NCBI GenBank assembly: GCA_029204225.1
Contig: CM055103.1
Location: forward strand, 45,978,611 to 46,042,610
From: Diphasiastrum complanatum
Lineage: Eukaryota > Streptophyta > Lycopodiopsida > Lycopodiales > Lycopodiaceae
DNA length: 64,000 nt
Direction: 5' to 3'
Shown: positions 36,786 to 48,319 of the stretch, piece after piece
Position numbering within the stretch: position 1 is the stretch's first letter
Layout: each line of letters begins with the position of its first letter
The notes under the pieces: generated by a model
The model's input: the letters and a program-made list of their open reading frames with translations, nothing else
Told to the model about the DNA's origin: nothing
The model's database searches: none
Program-made: the position numbers and the translations under genes

Positions 36786-36975
36786 TGTGTTGCCCTTCTG
36801 GCAAAGAGCGCACCGTGACTCATGATTCCATTCGTGATGTATTTTCATCTATTGCACATGAGTGTGGCTTTCATGTTGTCCGGGAGCAAACCCACATCTT
36901 GCCTGTGTCTAATTCAGAGGTTTGGCATTTTGCGAGTAAATCATCTGTGAGTTTTGCGAGTTTTGCGTTTTAAAT
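36786..36975 (+). pseudogene. Probable downstream piece of the LINE-like element
   Basis: The frame reads CCPSGKERTVTHDSIRDVFS, then SIAHECGFHVVREQTHILPV. The combination of a Cys pair, a THD/HD motif, I-A-H-x-x-G-F-H-V and a REQTH stretch resembles the zinc and endonuclease-like tail that I associate with the LINE-like frame at 35244. The strand is the same and the order is right. The match weakens after about 36915, and the phrase FASKSSVSFASFAF at the end is probably not part of it. Confidence 0.4.
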
Positions 36976-37414
36976 TATGTCAAATTGATAGACATGGCAT
37001 GCTACATTGTTTTTAGGTTTTTAAAATTTATTCTACTTTGTTTTTAGGGGTGAAATCTATTTGTATACTTCATTATCATGTTGTTTATTTTCTTACTAGC
37101 TAAAAGATATGTCTGCAAATCATGTTGTCTACAAATTGTACATAGTATGCTATATCATTGAGAAAGCAAAAAACTTAATCACTTTGATTTTACATTTATC
37201 AAGCTAAAACACTTTTGTCTACTGCCAAGGATTGATGTACGACCATACGTTAAAAGACATGATGGTATGTGGCTAAGCCTATGATAGGTATCATAAAATC
37301 AATGTTGGTAAAAAAAAAAGCATTTTTATTGTATGTTCTAGATGGAGACTATAACTTAACGATTAAGCTTATGTTGAGATGATGAAATAATAAAATATTT
37401 TCAATTTTTTATCA
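36976..37414. other. No recognisable feature
   Basis: AT-rich sequence without motifs on either strand. Confidence 0.5.
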
Positions 37415-37750
37415 AATTTGATTAAAACAATGTATTATACATGAAAAAATGGAGCATTTTTGCTTTTTGAATCATCTCAATCCGAGCAATATTAAGGAAG
37501 TTATCGGGCTATTTTTTTTTTTTCGGAGCTTGAAAGGGGTAGCACGCCGGCGTGCTACCAATTTAAGCTTTTAGTCTTTAACTCAAATTGAAAGCACGTC
37601 GGCGTGCTACCCCTTTTAGGTTCCAAGGGAAAAAAGTTTTCTAGTCTAGAAAATGTTGAATTGTCATAACTTTCTTACTATTGCTCAGATTGAGATGGTC
37701 CAAAAGCAAAAGTGCTCCATTTTCTATGTAGAATTCATTGGTATAATCAA
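37415..37750. repeat. Foldback (long inverted repeat) element
   Basis: The left arm (about 37440-37560) and right arm (about 37585-37745) pair in inverted orientation. Matching phrases are AAAATGGAGCA and TGCTCCATTTT, ATCATCTCAATCCGAGCAAT and ATTGCTCAGATTGAGATGGT, and GAAAGGGGTAGCACGCCGGC and CGGCGTGCTACCCCTTTT. The inner left arm contains the perfect 20-bp palindrome GTAGCACGCCGGCGTGCTAC (37541-37560). No coding sequence is present. Confidence 0.8.
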
Positions 37751-37879
37751 AGTTAGTTTTTATCTAATATAAAATGAGTATATATAAAGCCTATATATTT
37801 GATAGCATACCATGTGCCATGAAATTTTAGAAATCATTTGTAAATAAAACTCGCAAAGAATTTACTCGCAGATTGTCAA
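37751..37879. other. Short unannotated gap
   Basis: AT-rich sequence between the foldback and the copia protease; nothing seen. Confidence 0.5.
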
Positions 37880-38688
37880 ACCCCTTTGATTCACAGTCGC
37901 CTCGGCATCAAATTGATCTCGTTCTTTGAACTAGTCACGATGGTGAGCCATGTGTTGAGTTGCTCCGAAATCTAGATACCAAGAATTGATATCATGTTGT
38001 TCTCCAACTTTAGTCATGAACGCTGCTTCATCTTCATCTTGTAGCTGGATTGAGTGACTAGTCGTGGCACTGTGTGCTTGTCGTTGGAACTGTTTTTTTT
38101 TTCGTTGTTGTACTTCAAAGTTTGGCAGTCTTTGATTTCATGGCCAGTCCTCTTACAGTATTCGTAGAATAGTTTTTGCATTTGTTGGAACGATGAAAAG
38201 GTTGACCTCAATCCTGAACCAGAATTTGGTTCAGTCTGCATGTTGCTCTTCTTGTCAGTATAGCCTGACTTTGTAGATCTCTTGGATCTAAACTTCTGAT
38301 TTTTTAAATATAGAGCTTTAAGATTCAATCATGAGCCTGAGGAGGATGCAGATCTTTTGATCTCGTCTTGTAATAGTAGCAAAATTACTCTTGACAGAGT
38401 GAGGTGCTCCTGGGTCAAAATTGCCATGACCCAATTTTCGTAGGCTTCAGGTAGACTCGATAATAGAGTCATGAGAGCATCAAAATCTTCTATGACTGAG
38501 CCAATTGCAGTCATTTGCTCCATAAGAATTTTGAAAGTGTTGAGGTGACCTGAAACACTCTCTGCGTCAAACATTCTCAGGGTGAAGAATTTCTTCCTCA
38601 AGTGTAGCTTGGAAGTCACATCCATGATATCGTAGAGAGTTGCTAGGATGTCTCATGCATCCTTAGCAGTCTGAGCAACACTTATGTG
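37880..38688 (-). pseudogene. Ty1-copia element B: gag C-terminal part and protease
   Basis: Minus-strand copia. From 38688 down it reads VAQTAKDA, a stop, then DILATLYDIMDVTSKLHLRK, SVSGHLNTFKILMEQMTAIG, LLSSLPEAYENWVMAI, a stop at about 38327, and a basic region ending in a CCHC knuckle. In the knuckle, YEYCKRTGHEIKDC has Tyr in place of the first Cys. The protease follows after a frameshift: WYLDFGATQHMAH, with Phe where DSGAT has Ser (about 37950-37985). The sequence ends near 37880. The N-terminal part of this gag is at 42084-42306, because an LTR element was inserted between them. Confidence 0.9.
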
Positions 38689-38693
38689 GCTGA

Positions 38694-41600
38694 TGTGGTG
38701 ACCTGGTTTCAACAATTTGTTAATGATTTCGACTTTTTATTGCTAATCTTAAGCCTTTGCTTTGTTGTTGTGTATAGCCTAATCATAAGTTGCATTCAGT
38801 GGGTTACGAGTTAAATTTGTTTTGTGGCATTAAGACAGCCCTTTTACTACTTATGAATTTGGCATATGGCTATGGAATTGTCTAGTGAAGTGTTTCTAGC
38901 CTACAATCTTATGATTTGCATAGGTCATAGAAGTTAGATTCATGATAAGCTACTGTCAAGATAAAGGAACAGATTTCACAGTGTAGCTTCTTCTTTGCCG
39001 AAGTATTTGCTTCCATGAGTTCACTCCCATTTGAATCTGAAAACCATAAAGAAGTATGGCATTATCTTTCTCCTGGGTATTTTGTCTTCTTTGCAAAGTT
39101 GTACTGGCAGCCCCTTACGTAAACATCTGTTGATGACCAGATTGCATCATTTTATATTTCATTCCATCCATTTTTGGTTATTCTCTGTTTTGCACTAATA
39201 ATTGCAGAATTAGCTCTTTTGTTTCTCTCTAGTAGAAACGATACCCATTTGTACTACAAATATCTATTATTTTACTGTTGGTATGCCGCCGCGACATATA
39301 CCAATTTTGGCGCTGTTACCGGGGAGCAATGCCAAATAGGATATTTTGTCATTATTCTAATTTTTGTTTCTATTTTTCAGATTCACAGGTTACTGTTCCG
39401 GTTCTTTAAGTATTTCAGAAGGGGGAGAGTTAAATCTGAGTTTCGACCACCCTGATTCGTCATTCCACTTTTGATTTTCTATTTTCGATTTTTTGTAGAG
39501 TTCTTAACCTTATCTACAGCTTGTCAAATGTGTTTAGTTCTTGTTATGTACAGTTTGAAGATTCTGTTGTTATGTTCAACAATCTCTTGGTTTTCTGTAA
39601 GCAAAATTTGATTCATGCTTTTCCAAGAGACAGTTATATTCTCTTTTGTTCCAGTTCTCTATTTACATGATCTTCAAGCCAAAATAAAAAAAAGTCTGTG
39701 CTAAAGATAAGTTACTATCCAAGAAAGACATATGCTGTTGATTTTTCACTCTCTACAGTTCCATTGCAATTACATGATATTTTTACTGATATGTGATGTT
39801 GTCTAAAGATTGTCGCACAGTGCTATGTTGAAATGAAGGGTTGGTTGATTACTCAAGGATGATTCTACAAGTTGTTGTCCACAGTTCTCAAAAAAGCTGA
39901 TTTTTCACTGTTCAGTGAAGCTATTTGCTGCTCACACTTCAACATTTATTGGTTTTGTCCAAGAAGCTGAAATTTGTTGATTATATGTTGTTTTGTAAAG
40001 ATATATGTTGTTAATGGAATCTATCCTAAACTGCTCATTGATCCTGCTTATAAGCTGAAGCCATACAAGACTTATCATATTGCAGCTTGTTATTAACTTG
40101 TTGAAGACTGTACAATCAATGCTTTGGCTTGTCAAAGGCTGCAGACTGTGGCAAGTCAGATTCTCTTCAAAGCTTCGACAGTGGTTTCTATTCTCAGTGT
40201 TTGCGAGCCGCTGCACACTTGAGGAGGGAAATATGTGGTGACCTAGTTTCAACAATTTGTTAATGATTTCGACTTTTTATTGCTAAATCTTAAGCCTTTG
40301 CTTTGCCATTGTGTATAGCCTAATCATAAGTTGCATTCAGTGGGGTACGAGTTAAATTTGTTTTGTGGCATTAAGGCAGCCCTTTTACTACTTATGAATT
40401 TGGCATATGGTTGTGCCTAGTCGTTGCTCTTTTAAGTTAAATTTAAAGCGCATAGTCTACATAAAGACCATTTGTAATTTAATACTGAGGCAATGCTCAT
40501 GTAAGGTTCAATGTTTGTTCTAAAAGTCTTTGGTTTAAGAAGGCACGAACCTTCGTCAAGTTGTTCTTAAGGTTATAGCCATCTATAACCTGCCATCTTC
40601 GCATTTCCTAAAGGCAAACTGCTATTTTCAAAGGCAAGGCACTACAGATCTGAAGGGCCATTGTCACACATTTCGCACTATTCGGGATTTTCGGGAGCCT
40701 CGTTCTTTAGTGCCTACCTCAGCGCACTTTGAGCAGGTCATTGGACCATTGTTCTTCTTCTCTAGCACTCTTCTTGCCACAATACATCTTCTTCTTTGTG
40801 CAGATCTGCAATAGATGGAAGCACACCTCTTCTACTTCAATGGTTGTTCTCCATGCAGGTTAGAAGGTAGCAAGCTCCAGCGCATTCTCTACCACATATC
40901 AGGTAGCCTACAATCACATCTTCATTGGCAACGACTCTCTATCTTTCAATGGTTGTTCAGAAGCAAGTCACCAGGCCACCATCGCATTCTTCCAATGCAG
41001 GTCTTCAAGCAGTTGTTTCTACTTATATTTCTACACTCCTTCAGTGCTCTTCACACACCTTCAAGAAATAGTTTTGCAGATTCAGAGAGTTTGCAGATGG
41101 CCAGCGACCCTCATTCATCACTTCAGAGGCCTGTTTTTCCATGTTTGAGACAGCCACTCTGTTCCTAACTATTGATGCCTCTGTGGCAACATTCCATTGG
41201 CTTATGGAATTTTTGTTCCAGATGTCAATGCATCATTTGCTTTCTTATTTGTAGCAGTTGCAGAGCCACAACCTCTAGCACATTCTCTCTGGCTATAACT
41301 TGTCAAGCTTATGCCATTGTAAATCATTCAGGCACAATGTAGAACAGAGGCATGTGTTGCTTGTTGGTGCTATTTTGTAGGTTTTCAAATTTGCTATTTA
41401 TCTGCAAGTTCTAGAACAGAATGTGTTCCCTATTTCTTGTATAGAGGTGTACCAATCCCTCTTCTTTGCAGTGCTTAGATTGTATGTATCTTTGTAATTT
41501 GCAAATGATGAATACAAATACTGTGAATCTAAAGTGTTTCTGGATCACTCAATTTCTTTCTATTGTGAATACCTTCTATGCTTTTCATGGTGATTCAAAT

Positions 41601-42078
41601 CTGGTAATAGGAAGTTTATGGCACTGTATGCTAATGCTTATTACATAGTGTTTGGACTGGAATTGTCTAGTGAAGTGTTTCTAGCCTAGAATCTTATGAT
41701 TTGCGTAGGTCATAGGAGTTCGATTTATGATAAGCTATTGTCAAGATAAAAGAACAGATTTCATAGTGTAGCTTCTTCTTTGCCGAAGTATTTGCTTCCA
41801 TGAGTTCACTCCCATTTGAATCTGAAAACCATAAAGAAGTATTCATTATCTTTCTCCTGGGTGTATTGTCTTCTTTGCAAGGTTGTACTGGCAGCCCCCT
41901 ACAGAAACATCTGTTGATGACCAGATTGCAATCATTTCATATTTCATTCCATCCATTTTTGGTTATTCTCTGTTTTGCATCAATAATGACAGAATTAGCC
42001 CTTTTATTGCTCTCTAGTAGGAACGATACTTGTTTGTACTACAAATATCTGTCATTTTACTGTTAGTATGTCGTGACA
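38694..42078 (+). mobile_element. Non-autonomous gypsy-type LTR element with 5-bp target duplication
   Basis: 5' LTR 38694-39296 (603 bp, TGTGGTGACC...GCGACA). Internal region 39297-40233 (937 bp). 3' LTR 40234-42078, the same sequence but enlarged by a 1.24 kb insertion. The flanking 5-mer GCTGA is identical at 38689-38693 and 42079-42083. A primer-site-like TTGGCGCTGTTACCGGGGA lies at 39307-39325, the form used by plant Ty3-gypsy elements, and a purine tract GAGGAGGGAA sits at 40221-40230 just before the 3' LTR. The internal region codes for nothing recognisable, so the element depended on another element's enzymes (LARD/TRIM-like). It inserted into the gag gene of copia B. The LTRs are clearly alike but differ at many sites, so the insertion is not very recent. 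Confidence 0.9.
40411..41650. mobile_element. 1.24-kb insertion inside the 3' LTR
   Basis: Comparison with the 5' LTR shows that the 3' LTR matches up to GGCATATGG (40410) and resumes at about 41656 (AATTGTCTAGTGAAG). TATGG on the left and TTTGG on the right could be an imperfect 5-bp target duplication. A 117-residue plus frame (40815-41168) is rich in Ser, His and Leu and shows no domain. It carries repeats of TTCAATGGTTGTTC (about 40837 and 40944). Its class is unknown. Confidence 0.65.
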
Positions 42079-42083
42079 GCTGA

Positions 42084-42306
42084 TCTGAGTATCCTTGATG
42101 TTGAGAGTGATCATGGAAAATGCTTTGCCATCTCTCAGTCTCCACTTGGTGATGCTGGTTGCATCACCTTCTGGTTTGAGCTCTGTGCCATCAACTATGT
42201 CCCACAGTTCTTTGACTAGAAGTATAAGCTTCATCTTGAATTTCCAGAGATGGTAGCTATCTCCATCAAGTTTGTCAGTGAGAGATGAACTAGATGATGG
42301 ATCCAT
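42084..42306 (-). pseudogene. Ty1-copia element B gag N-terminus
   Basis: Minus-strand ATG at 42306: MDPSSSSSLTDKLDGDSYHL, then WKFKMKLILLVKELWDIVDG and AFSMITLNIKDTQIS, which is the standard copia Gag start with the W-K-F-K-M segment. The reading then enters the inserted LTR element at 42083 and continues with SVAQTAKDA at 38688. The primer site and LTR lie upstream at 42439-42663, giving a complete 5' end of element B. Confidence 0.9.
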
Positions 42307-42438
42307 TCTGGTTGAACGAGATCGTTAGTAGAAACAACGATTGTCAGAATATTGCTGGCTACACGTTTGCGGAAAAGACGTCTTGGTAGAAACAAGACTG
42401 ATAGTTCGTAGTAGAAAATGCAGATTATTGAAATGTCT

Positions 42439-42663
42439 GCTCTGATACCATGTTGTAAATTGAGAGGAGAGGCAGTGGAAGCTCGAAGCTTTGAGCATAG
42501 GCGTGTAGGATCGGAAACACAATAGTTAGCAGTAGAAATATTCAAGATGAGTCATTCATACAAAGTGTGCAAATGAACAATACAATAGTGAGACAAAAAA
42601 ATGTACTCTGATTAATATCAATAGTGAGTACAACTTTTGAAGTGATTACTTCAGTTTGATTGT
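42439..42663 (-). repeat. Primer-binding site and partial LTR of copia B
   Basis: TGGTATCAGAGC (minus strand) is at 42450-42439. The LTR begins at 42451 and is cut at 42663, where the LTR of copia C starts. Copia C therefore inserted into, or next to, this LTR. Confidence 0.8.
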
Positions 42664-43789
42664 TGAAGAAACTAAGAGTTTCTATCTTTCAAAGCCATAG
42701 CATTTTTTCTTTGTTGTTTTTAGCAACTGTTGCATTTTGAACTATGTTTCGCACAATCTGCTTTTTTGAACTGTTTTGTCGCACAGTTCACATTTTTGGA
42801 GTCATGAAGAAAATTCAGCACTAGGTTTAAAACACTTAAAAAATAACTCTGGCAACTTTTCCCAACATTGTCGCATTTTTCGCATTTTTGCGAAAAAGAT
42901 GACACTGTCTCTAAATGCCTTATAAATATTTTTCAGGCCTACCTTTGGGTTCTTCGTTTTTTCCACCTTTCGGAAAAAAGCGAAGGTGCCCTTGAAAAAA
43001 TGACACTGCCCTTAAAATTGCAAAAGGGTCTTTAAGCAAAAGACAAAGGTCTGCAACGTGAAGACACTGTCCAACGGGCAGAAGACAGCTAATACACGAA
43101 CAACAAGAGAAGTTCAGACGACACGACACAACACAAATTTCTTCGTGACACGAAACTCTTCGCGCTGCAAATGACCAGGAAGATAAAAAAAGTACCATGT
43201 AGTATAGCTTCCTAATCTGATATGATGATGTCAACAGAAGAGCGTTAGGACGTGCCTAATTCATCGCTCTTGTAATCTGAGATTAGTTGTAGATCATTTA
43301 ATCTCTCTAATCAAAAATGTTACTCTGAATATATGTATTGCTAGACGCATCAAGAAGCAGACAGTCAGGAAGATAGTCACAGACACACAATGAGTTTACA
43401 GATTAGCAGAAGCTAGTCATATTATTTGTGAGAGAGAACATCTCTCTCGCACCAACGCGCTAATCTGGGAAACAAATCGCACTTAAGAAAGATATTGTAA
43501 ATTCAGTTTTGATATAGAAGTGATTTTCTCAATGCTCTATTATGTGATGTGTATGATCTGTAATATTGGAATGCATGCTAGCAGTATATAAATTTTCGTT
43601 GTTGTGTTTCTCAAAATTATCTACTGTTTACAAGTTTAATTTTTACAACAGATCATCAAAAGATCTGGGGCTTGGAAGAATTAGACCACAATCATTATCA
43701 ATAGCTACTCCTGCCAAATCGGCTTCGTTAGCATTTCGTTTCAAGTTGTTTCGTTTCGTTTCGTTTCGAGTTGTTTCTTCCTCCCATCA
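42664..43789 (+). repeat. 5' LTR of copia element C
   Basis: 1126 bp. Begins TGAAGAAACTAAGAG and ends CTCCCATCA next to the primer site. It is matched along its length by 46871-48035. The 3' end holds TTTCG pentamers (about 43735-43770). It also carries TGTCGCATTTTT phrases. Confidence 0.93.
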
Positions 43790-43804
43790 ATGGTATCAGA
43801 GCTC
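43790..43804 (+). other. Primer-binding site of copia C
   Basis: ATGGTATCAGAGCTC directly follows the LTR end. A second similar phrase (GTGGTGTCAGAGCC) follows at about 43831-43844. Confidence 0.88.
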
Positions 43805-43885
43805 GTTTCGTTTCATTTCGCTTCGCATTAGTGGTGTCAGAGCCACAACTTTGATTATCAGAGCCCTGTCTGATTCCTTCAGGCT

Positions 43886-46870
43886 ATGATATCCATTAGC
43901 AATATTCAATCAAAGATCGGCACGATCCTTGACTCCTCATGATCAAACTTTTTAGCATGGAAGGTGAAGACTTCTCTCATACTGAAAGGAGAAGGTCTAT
44001 GGCCCTGGGTTGATGGCACAGAAGATATGCCCACGACCATTGGCAAAGAGCTACGAGAATGGAGAGAGAAGAACGACAAGGCAATAGTCGTGTTGTCATC
44101 ATCCATCAAAGATAGTCTGACACTTGTCCTAGCCACACTCTCCAAAGCAAAGGAAATGTGGGATATTTTGTTGAACAGATTTTAAATGAAATCACGAAGC
44201 CAAATTATGCTTCTTGAAGATCAGCTGACCAATCTGAGATGGGATGGTAAAGACCTCACTTCCTTCATCAGAAGAATGAAGGACCTGTTCCTCTCGCTAC
44301 ACAATTTTGGAACAGAAAATATAGTCTCAACAGAGAAGCATCTCACATACTTACTGCGAGAAGGCCACACTATTGATAAGTGCTGGCTCAATCCAAAGAT
44401 AGAGTGCATGCACTGTCACAAAAAGGGTCATGCAGCCATTGACTGCAACCAAAATCTCAGAAACAAGAAAGCTCAGAGAAGACGGAAGAGTGACAATAGT
44501 TCATCCTACATGGAGGAACCAGAGTCCTCCAAGATGGCCGAAGACAGAGCCAACAATGGCAAGAACCCAACAGCTTACTTGTGTGCTGATGTCTGTGCGA
44601 CATCAAATTCTGATACACAAGAGATAATTCTTGATTCAGGTGCAACGTCACACTTCGTGGAAACAAGACACATGATCACTGATTATCAAGAATCAGAATC
44701 TTTCAGATATATAATCTTGGGAGATGGTTCCAAGCACAAAGTCGGAGGAACTTGAGCGTTGTGGTTAAGCACCAAAGGAAGAGACAAAAGGCTCGATGAC
44801 ACTCTATACGTGCCCACTCTTCAGAAGGACCTACTATTTGTTGCTAAGATGGTAGATGCAGGACTAATAGTCACCTTTGAAGGTGATACCTGCGAAGTGG
44901 TTGAAGCTGTAGCCACTCAGCTTGTCACCACAGGAAAGCGAAAGGGGAACCTGTATACCTCAAGATCTGAGTACCTTCAGAACAAGCTTACCATATTAAT
45001 GAATCGATGGATATTATATGGCACATGAGGCTGTATCACATGAATACATTTGCTCTATACAATGCTAGCCGATGCGGAGCATTCACTGGTGTCAATATCA
45101 AAGATGCAACATGCTTGAAATCCTGCGATGCCTGTAACAAAGGCAAAATGTCACGTATATCATTCACCAAGGACTCTTTCAGAACAAAAGAACTCCTGGA
45201 ACTGGTACATTCTGACATCTGTGGACCATTTGATGTAATCTCCCTGGGAGGTCCAAAGTACTACATCACTTTTATTAATGACTTCAGCAAGTTTGCAGCT
45301 GTGTACTTTATCCACAACAAGTCGTAGGCCCTAAACAAATTCACAGAGTTCGTAAATTGGGCTGAGAAATAGACTGACAAGAAGGTGAAGCAGCTAAGAA
45401 CAGACAAGAGGAGGAGAATACATCTCCAAACATTTTTTAGAGTTTTGCACCAGCAAAGGCATACTTCACTTGAAGACTGCAGCCTACACACCACAACACA
45501 ATGGTGTGGTAGAGATGAAAAATTGGACTCTCATGGAAGTTGCAAAATTTTTATGGACTGAAGCAGTAACTATAGCTAACTACCTACAAAATAGGACAAG
45601 TAGATCTAGTGTTGCACATACCACGCCACATGAGAATTGGTGGGGCAACAAACCAAGTCTGACACATGTGCACATTTTTGGATGTGTCGTATATGCTCAC
45701 ATTCCAGATCAGAAAAAAAAGAAGCTGGATGAAAAGGTGGAGCAGGGATTCCTCGTAGGATATGATGTTCATTAATCATACTACAAGATCTACATGCCTG
45801 ACAACATACAGATCAAGACTGTCAGAGACGTCAGATTTGATGAGTCAAAGACAATGGCTGACGCCTAGTTGGCTACGAAATCTTGACCAGAGGCTACTAT
45901 GACCTGCCAACATCTACGAATGGAGCGGACGCTGAGCACCCGAAACAAGATGCCCAAATTTCAGATGGATAGAGTGACTATTCAAGTGATGGCCGACTAC
46001 AATGTCTATACAAAGGCCACAGATGGTAAAATCATAATCATAGTAGTCTACGTGGATGACACTTTGATTCTGTCTAGAAGCGACGAGGGGAAGCAAGATG
46101 CTACCTAGGATTGCAGGTTGACAGAGATTTTGATGAAGGGAAGCTGTATTTTCACCAGTCAAGATACATCCAGAAAATCATTGATGATTTTCAAATGACA
46201 GACTACAAGGGAGCTAATACACCAATGGTAGCTGAAACAATTCTAACCAAGCAAGACTTCCCGCAGAATGCAAAAGAGCAGGAAGCTATGCAGAACGTGC
46301 CCTATAGGAGGTTAATCGGATCATCATGTACTTGGTAGATAATACACGCCCTGACATTGCTTATGCAATTTTTAGAATGAGCCAGTTTAATATCAATCCA
46401 GGCCCTACGCACTGGAAGGTAACCAAGAGAATGTCTGCAAGAGCGTCTCAGGAGGGTGCACAATAGCATCCGGTGTAGCTGTGATATGGATCAGGAAGCA
46501 GACCGTGACTGCCCAATCATCTTGTGAAGCAGAGTATGTTGCAACAGTCAAGATGGCGAATGAACTTACATGGCTCAAGCGTTTTCTTGACAGACTGGGA
46601 GAGAACTCCAACGAGCCGATGTTACTATTCATGGATAACACATCCGCCATTCATCTGACGAAGGATCCAGTGTTTCATTCCAAGACGAAATACATTGCTA
46701 TCAGATATCATCTGATAAGAGATCCGGTTGAGAAAGACAGGTTGAGGACCGAGTTTATTCCAAAAAAATAGATGGTGGCTGATATTTTTACAAAGTCTCT
46801 TGACAAGGCAATTTTTGAGAAGCAACGTGCAAGCCTAGGAATAAAAAAAATATCAGCTTTGAGAGGGAGC
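43886..46870 (+). pseudogene. Ty1-copia element C gag-pol, degenerate
   Basis: Gag starts at 43886 (MISISNIQSKIGTILDSS), with a stop after 18 codons, then LAWKVKTSLILKGEGLWPWV. Another stop is at 44183 and a deletion follows. Intact CCHC knuckle CMHCHKKGHAAIDC (44405-44446). Protease ILDSGATSHF (about 44627-44655). GAG-pre-integrase region: GNLYTSRSE, MRLYHMNTFAL, CDACNKGKMS. Integrase: LLELVHSDICGPF, frameshifted centre, NGVVEMKNWTL. Most of the reverse transcriptase is deleted; VVYVDDTLILSRSDEGKQ survives near 46045-46100. RNase H: VTAQSSCEAEYVATVK, HSKTKYIAIRYHLIRDPVEK, MVADIFTKSLDKA (about 46490-46810). The purine tract GAGAGGGAGC abuts the 3' LTR. Many stops make it inactive. Confidence 0.95.
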
Positions 46871-48035
46871 TGAAGAAACTAAGAGTTTCTATCTTTCAAA
46901 GCCTTAGTATTTTTTCTTAGTTTTTCCTTTGCTATTTTTAGCGACTGTTGCATTTTGAACTATGTTTTGCACAATCTGTATTTTTTAACTGTTTTGTCGC
47001 ATAGTTTGCATTTTTGGAGTCATGAAAAAAATTCAGCACTAGGTCTAAAACACTTAGAAAATAACTCTGGCAACTTTTCTCGACATTGTCGCATTTTTTG
47101 CATTTTTGCAAAAACAACGACACTGTCTCTAAATGCCTTACAAATATTTTTCAGACCTACCTTCGGATTATTCACTTTTTTCACCTTTCGGAAAAAAGCG
47201 AAGGTGTCATTGAAAAAGTGACACTGCTCTTAAAATCAGGAAAGGGTCTATAAGCAAAAGACGAAGGTCTGCAACGTGAAGGCACTGTCCAACGGGCAGA
47301 AGGCAGCTAATGCACGAACAATAGGAGAAGGTTAGACAACATGACACGACACGAATTTCTTCACGACACAAAATTTTTCGCGCTCCAAAGGACCAAAAAG
47401 ATCAAACAAGTACCATGTAGTACAACTTTCTGATTTGATATAATGACGTCATCAGAAGAGCGTTAGGATGTGCCTAATCCGTCGCTCTTGTAATATGAGA
47501 TTAGTTGTAGATTGTTTGATCTCTCTAATCAGAAATGCTACTCTGAATATATGTATTGCTAGACGCATCAAGAAGCAGACAGTCAGGAAGACAGTCACGG
47601 ACACAGAGTGAGTTTACAGAGTAGCAGTAGCTAGTCATATTATTCGTGAGAGAGAACATCTCTCTCGCACCAACGCGCTGATCTGGAAAACAGATAGCGC
47701 TCAAGAAAGATATTGTAAATTCAAATCTGATATAGAAGTGCTTTTCTCAATGCTTTGTTTTGTGATGTGTATGATCTGTAATATTTGAATACATGCTAGC
47801 AGTAGGTAGATTTCCGTTGTTGTTTTTCTCAACATTATCTACTGTTTACAAGTTTAATTTTTACAACAGATCGTCAGAAGATCTGGGGCTTGGAAGAGAA
47901 TTAGACCGCAATCAGTAGCAGTAGCTACTCCTACCAAGTCGGCTCTATTCGGCCTTCATTAGCGTTTCGTTTCGTTTCATTTTGTTTTGAGCTGTTTCAT
48001 TTTGTTTCGTTTCGAGTTGTTTCTTCCTCCCATCA
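46871..48035 (+). repeat. 3' LTR of copia element C, followed by a second leader
   Basis: Starts TGAAGAAACTAAG after the purine tract and ends CTCCCATCA, matching 42664-43789. Instead of host DNA, it is followed by GTGGTGTCAGAGC and TTTCG-type leader sequence to about 48100, like the start of another internal region. Confidence 0.9.
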
Positions 48036-48100
48036 GTGGTGTCAGAGCTTGTTTTGTTTCGTTTTGCTTCGATTCGTTTCGTCTCAATTTTGCATCAATA

Positions 48101-48319
48101 GTTGAGCGTGATTGCGCTGGCTATAGATAATTTTGATAATAATAATCTTACTTACTTAGCTTGACTCAAGTAGTAGTAATATATATTTACAAGTGCCTAT
48201 AAAATACCTTACAAGCATTGAATGCTATTTACGCTAGTCTTTGTATATGTACAAAGTAGGTAACTGCTCTTGAGATATTTAGTTGTCCAATTGTTTTAGG
48301 GTTGATGACAGTTTGTCGA
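48101..48319. other. No clear feature
   Basis: AT-rich sequence between two LTR-derived segments. Confidence 0.4.

Noticed and set aside
40815-41168. 117-codon frame in the 1.24-kb insertion
   Set aside because: Ser/His/Leu-rich, built partly of internal nucleotide repeats, with no domain; kept only as a note under the insertion.
42231-42545. 104-codon minus frame across the primer site of copia B
   Set aside because: It runs through the LTR and the primer site in a frame different from gag, so it is a chance frame.
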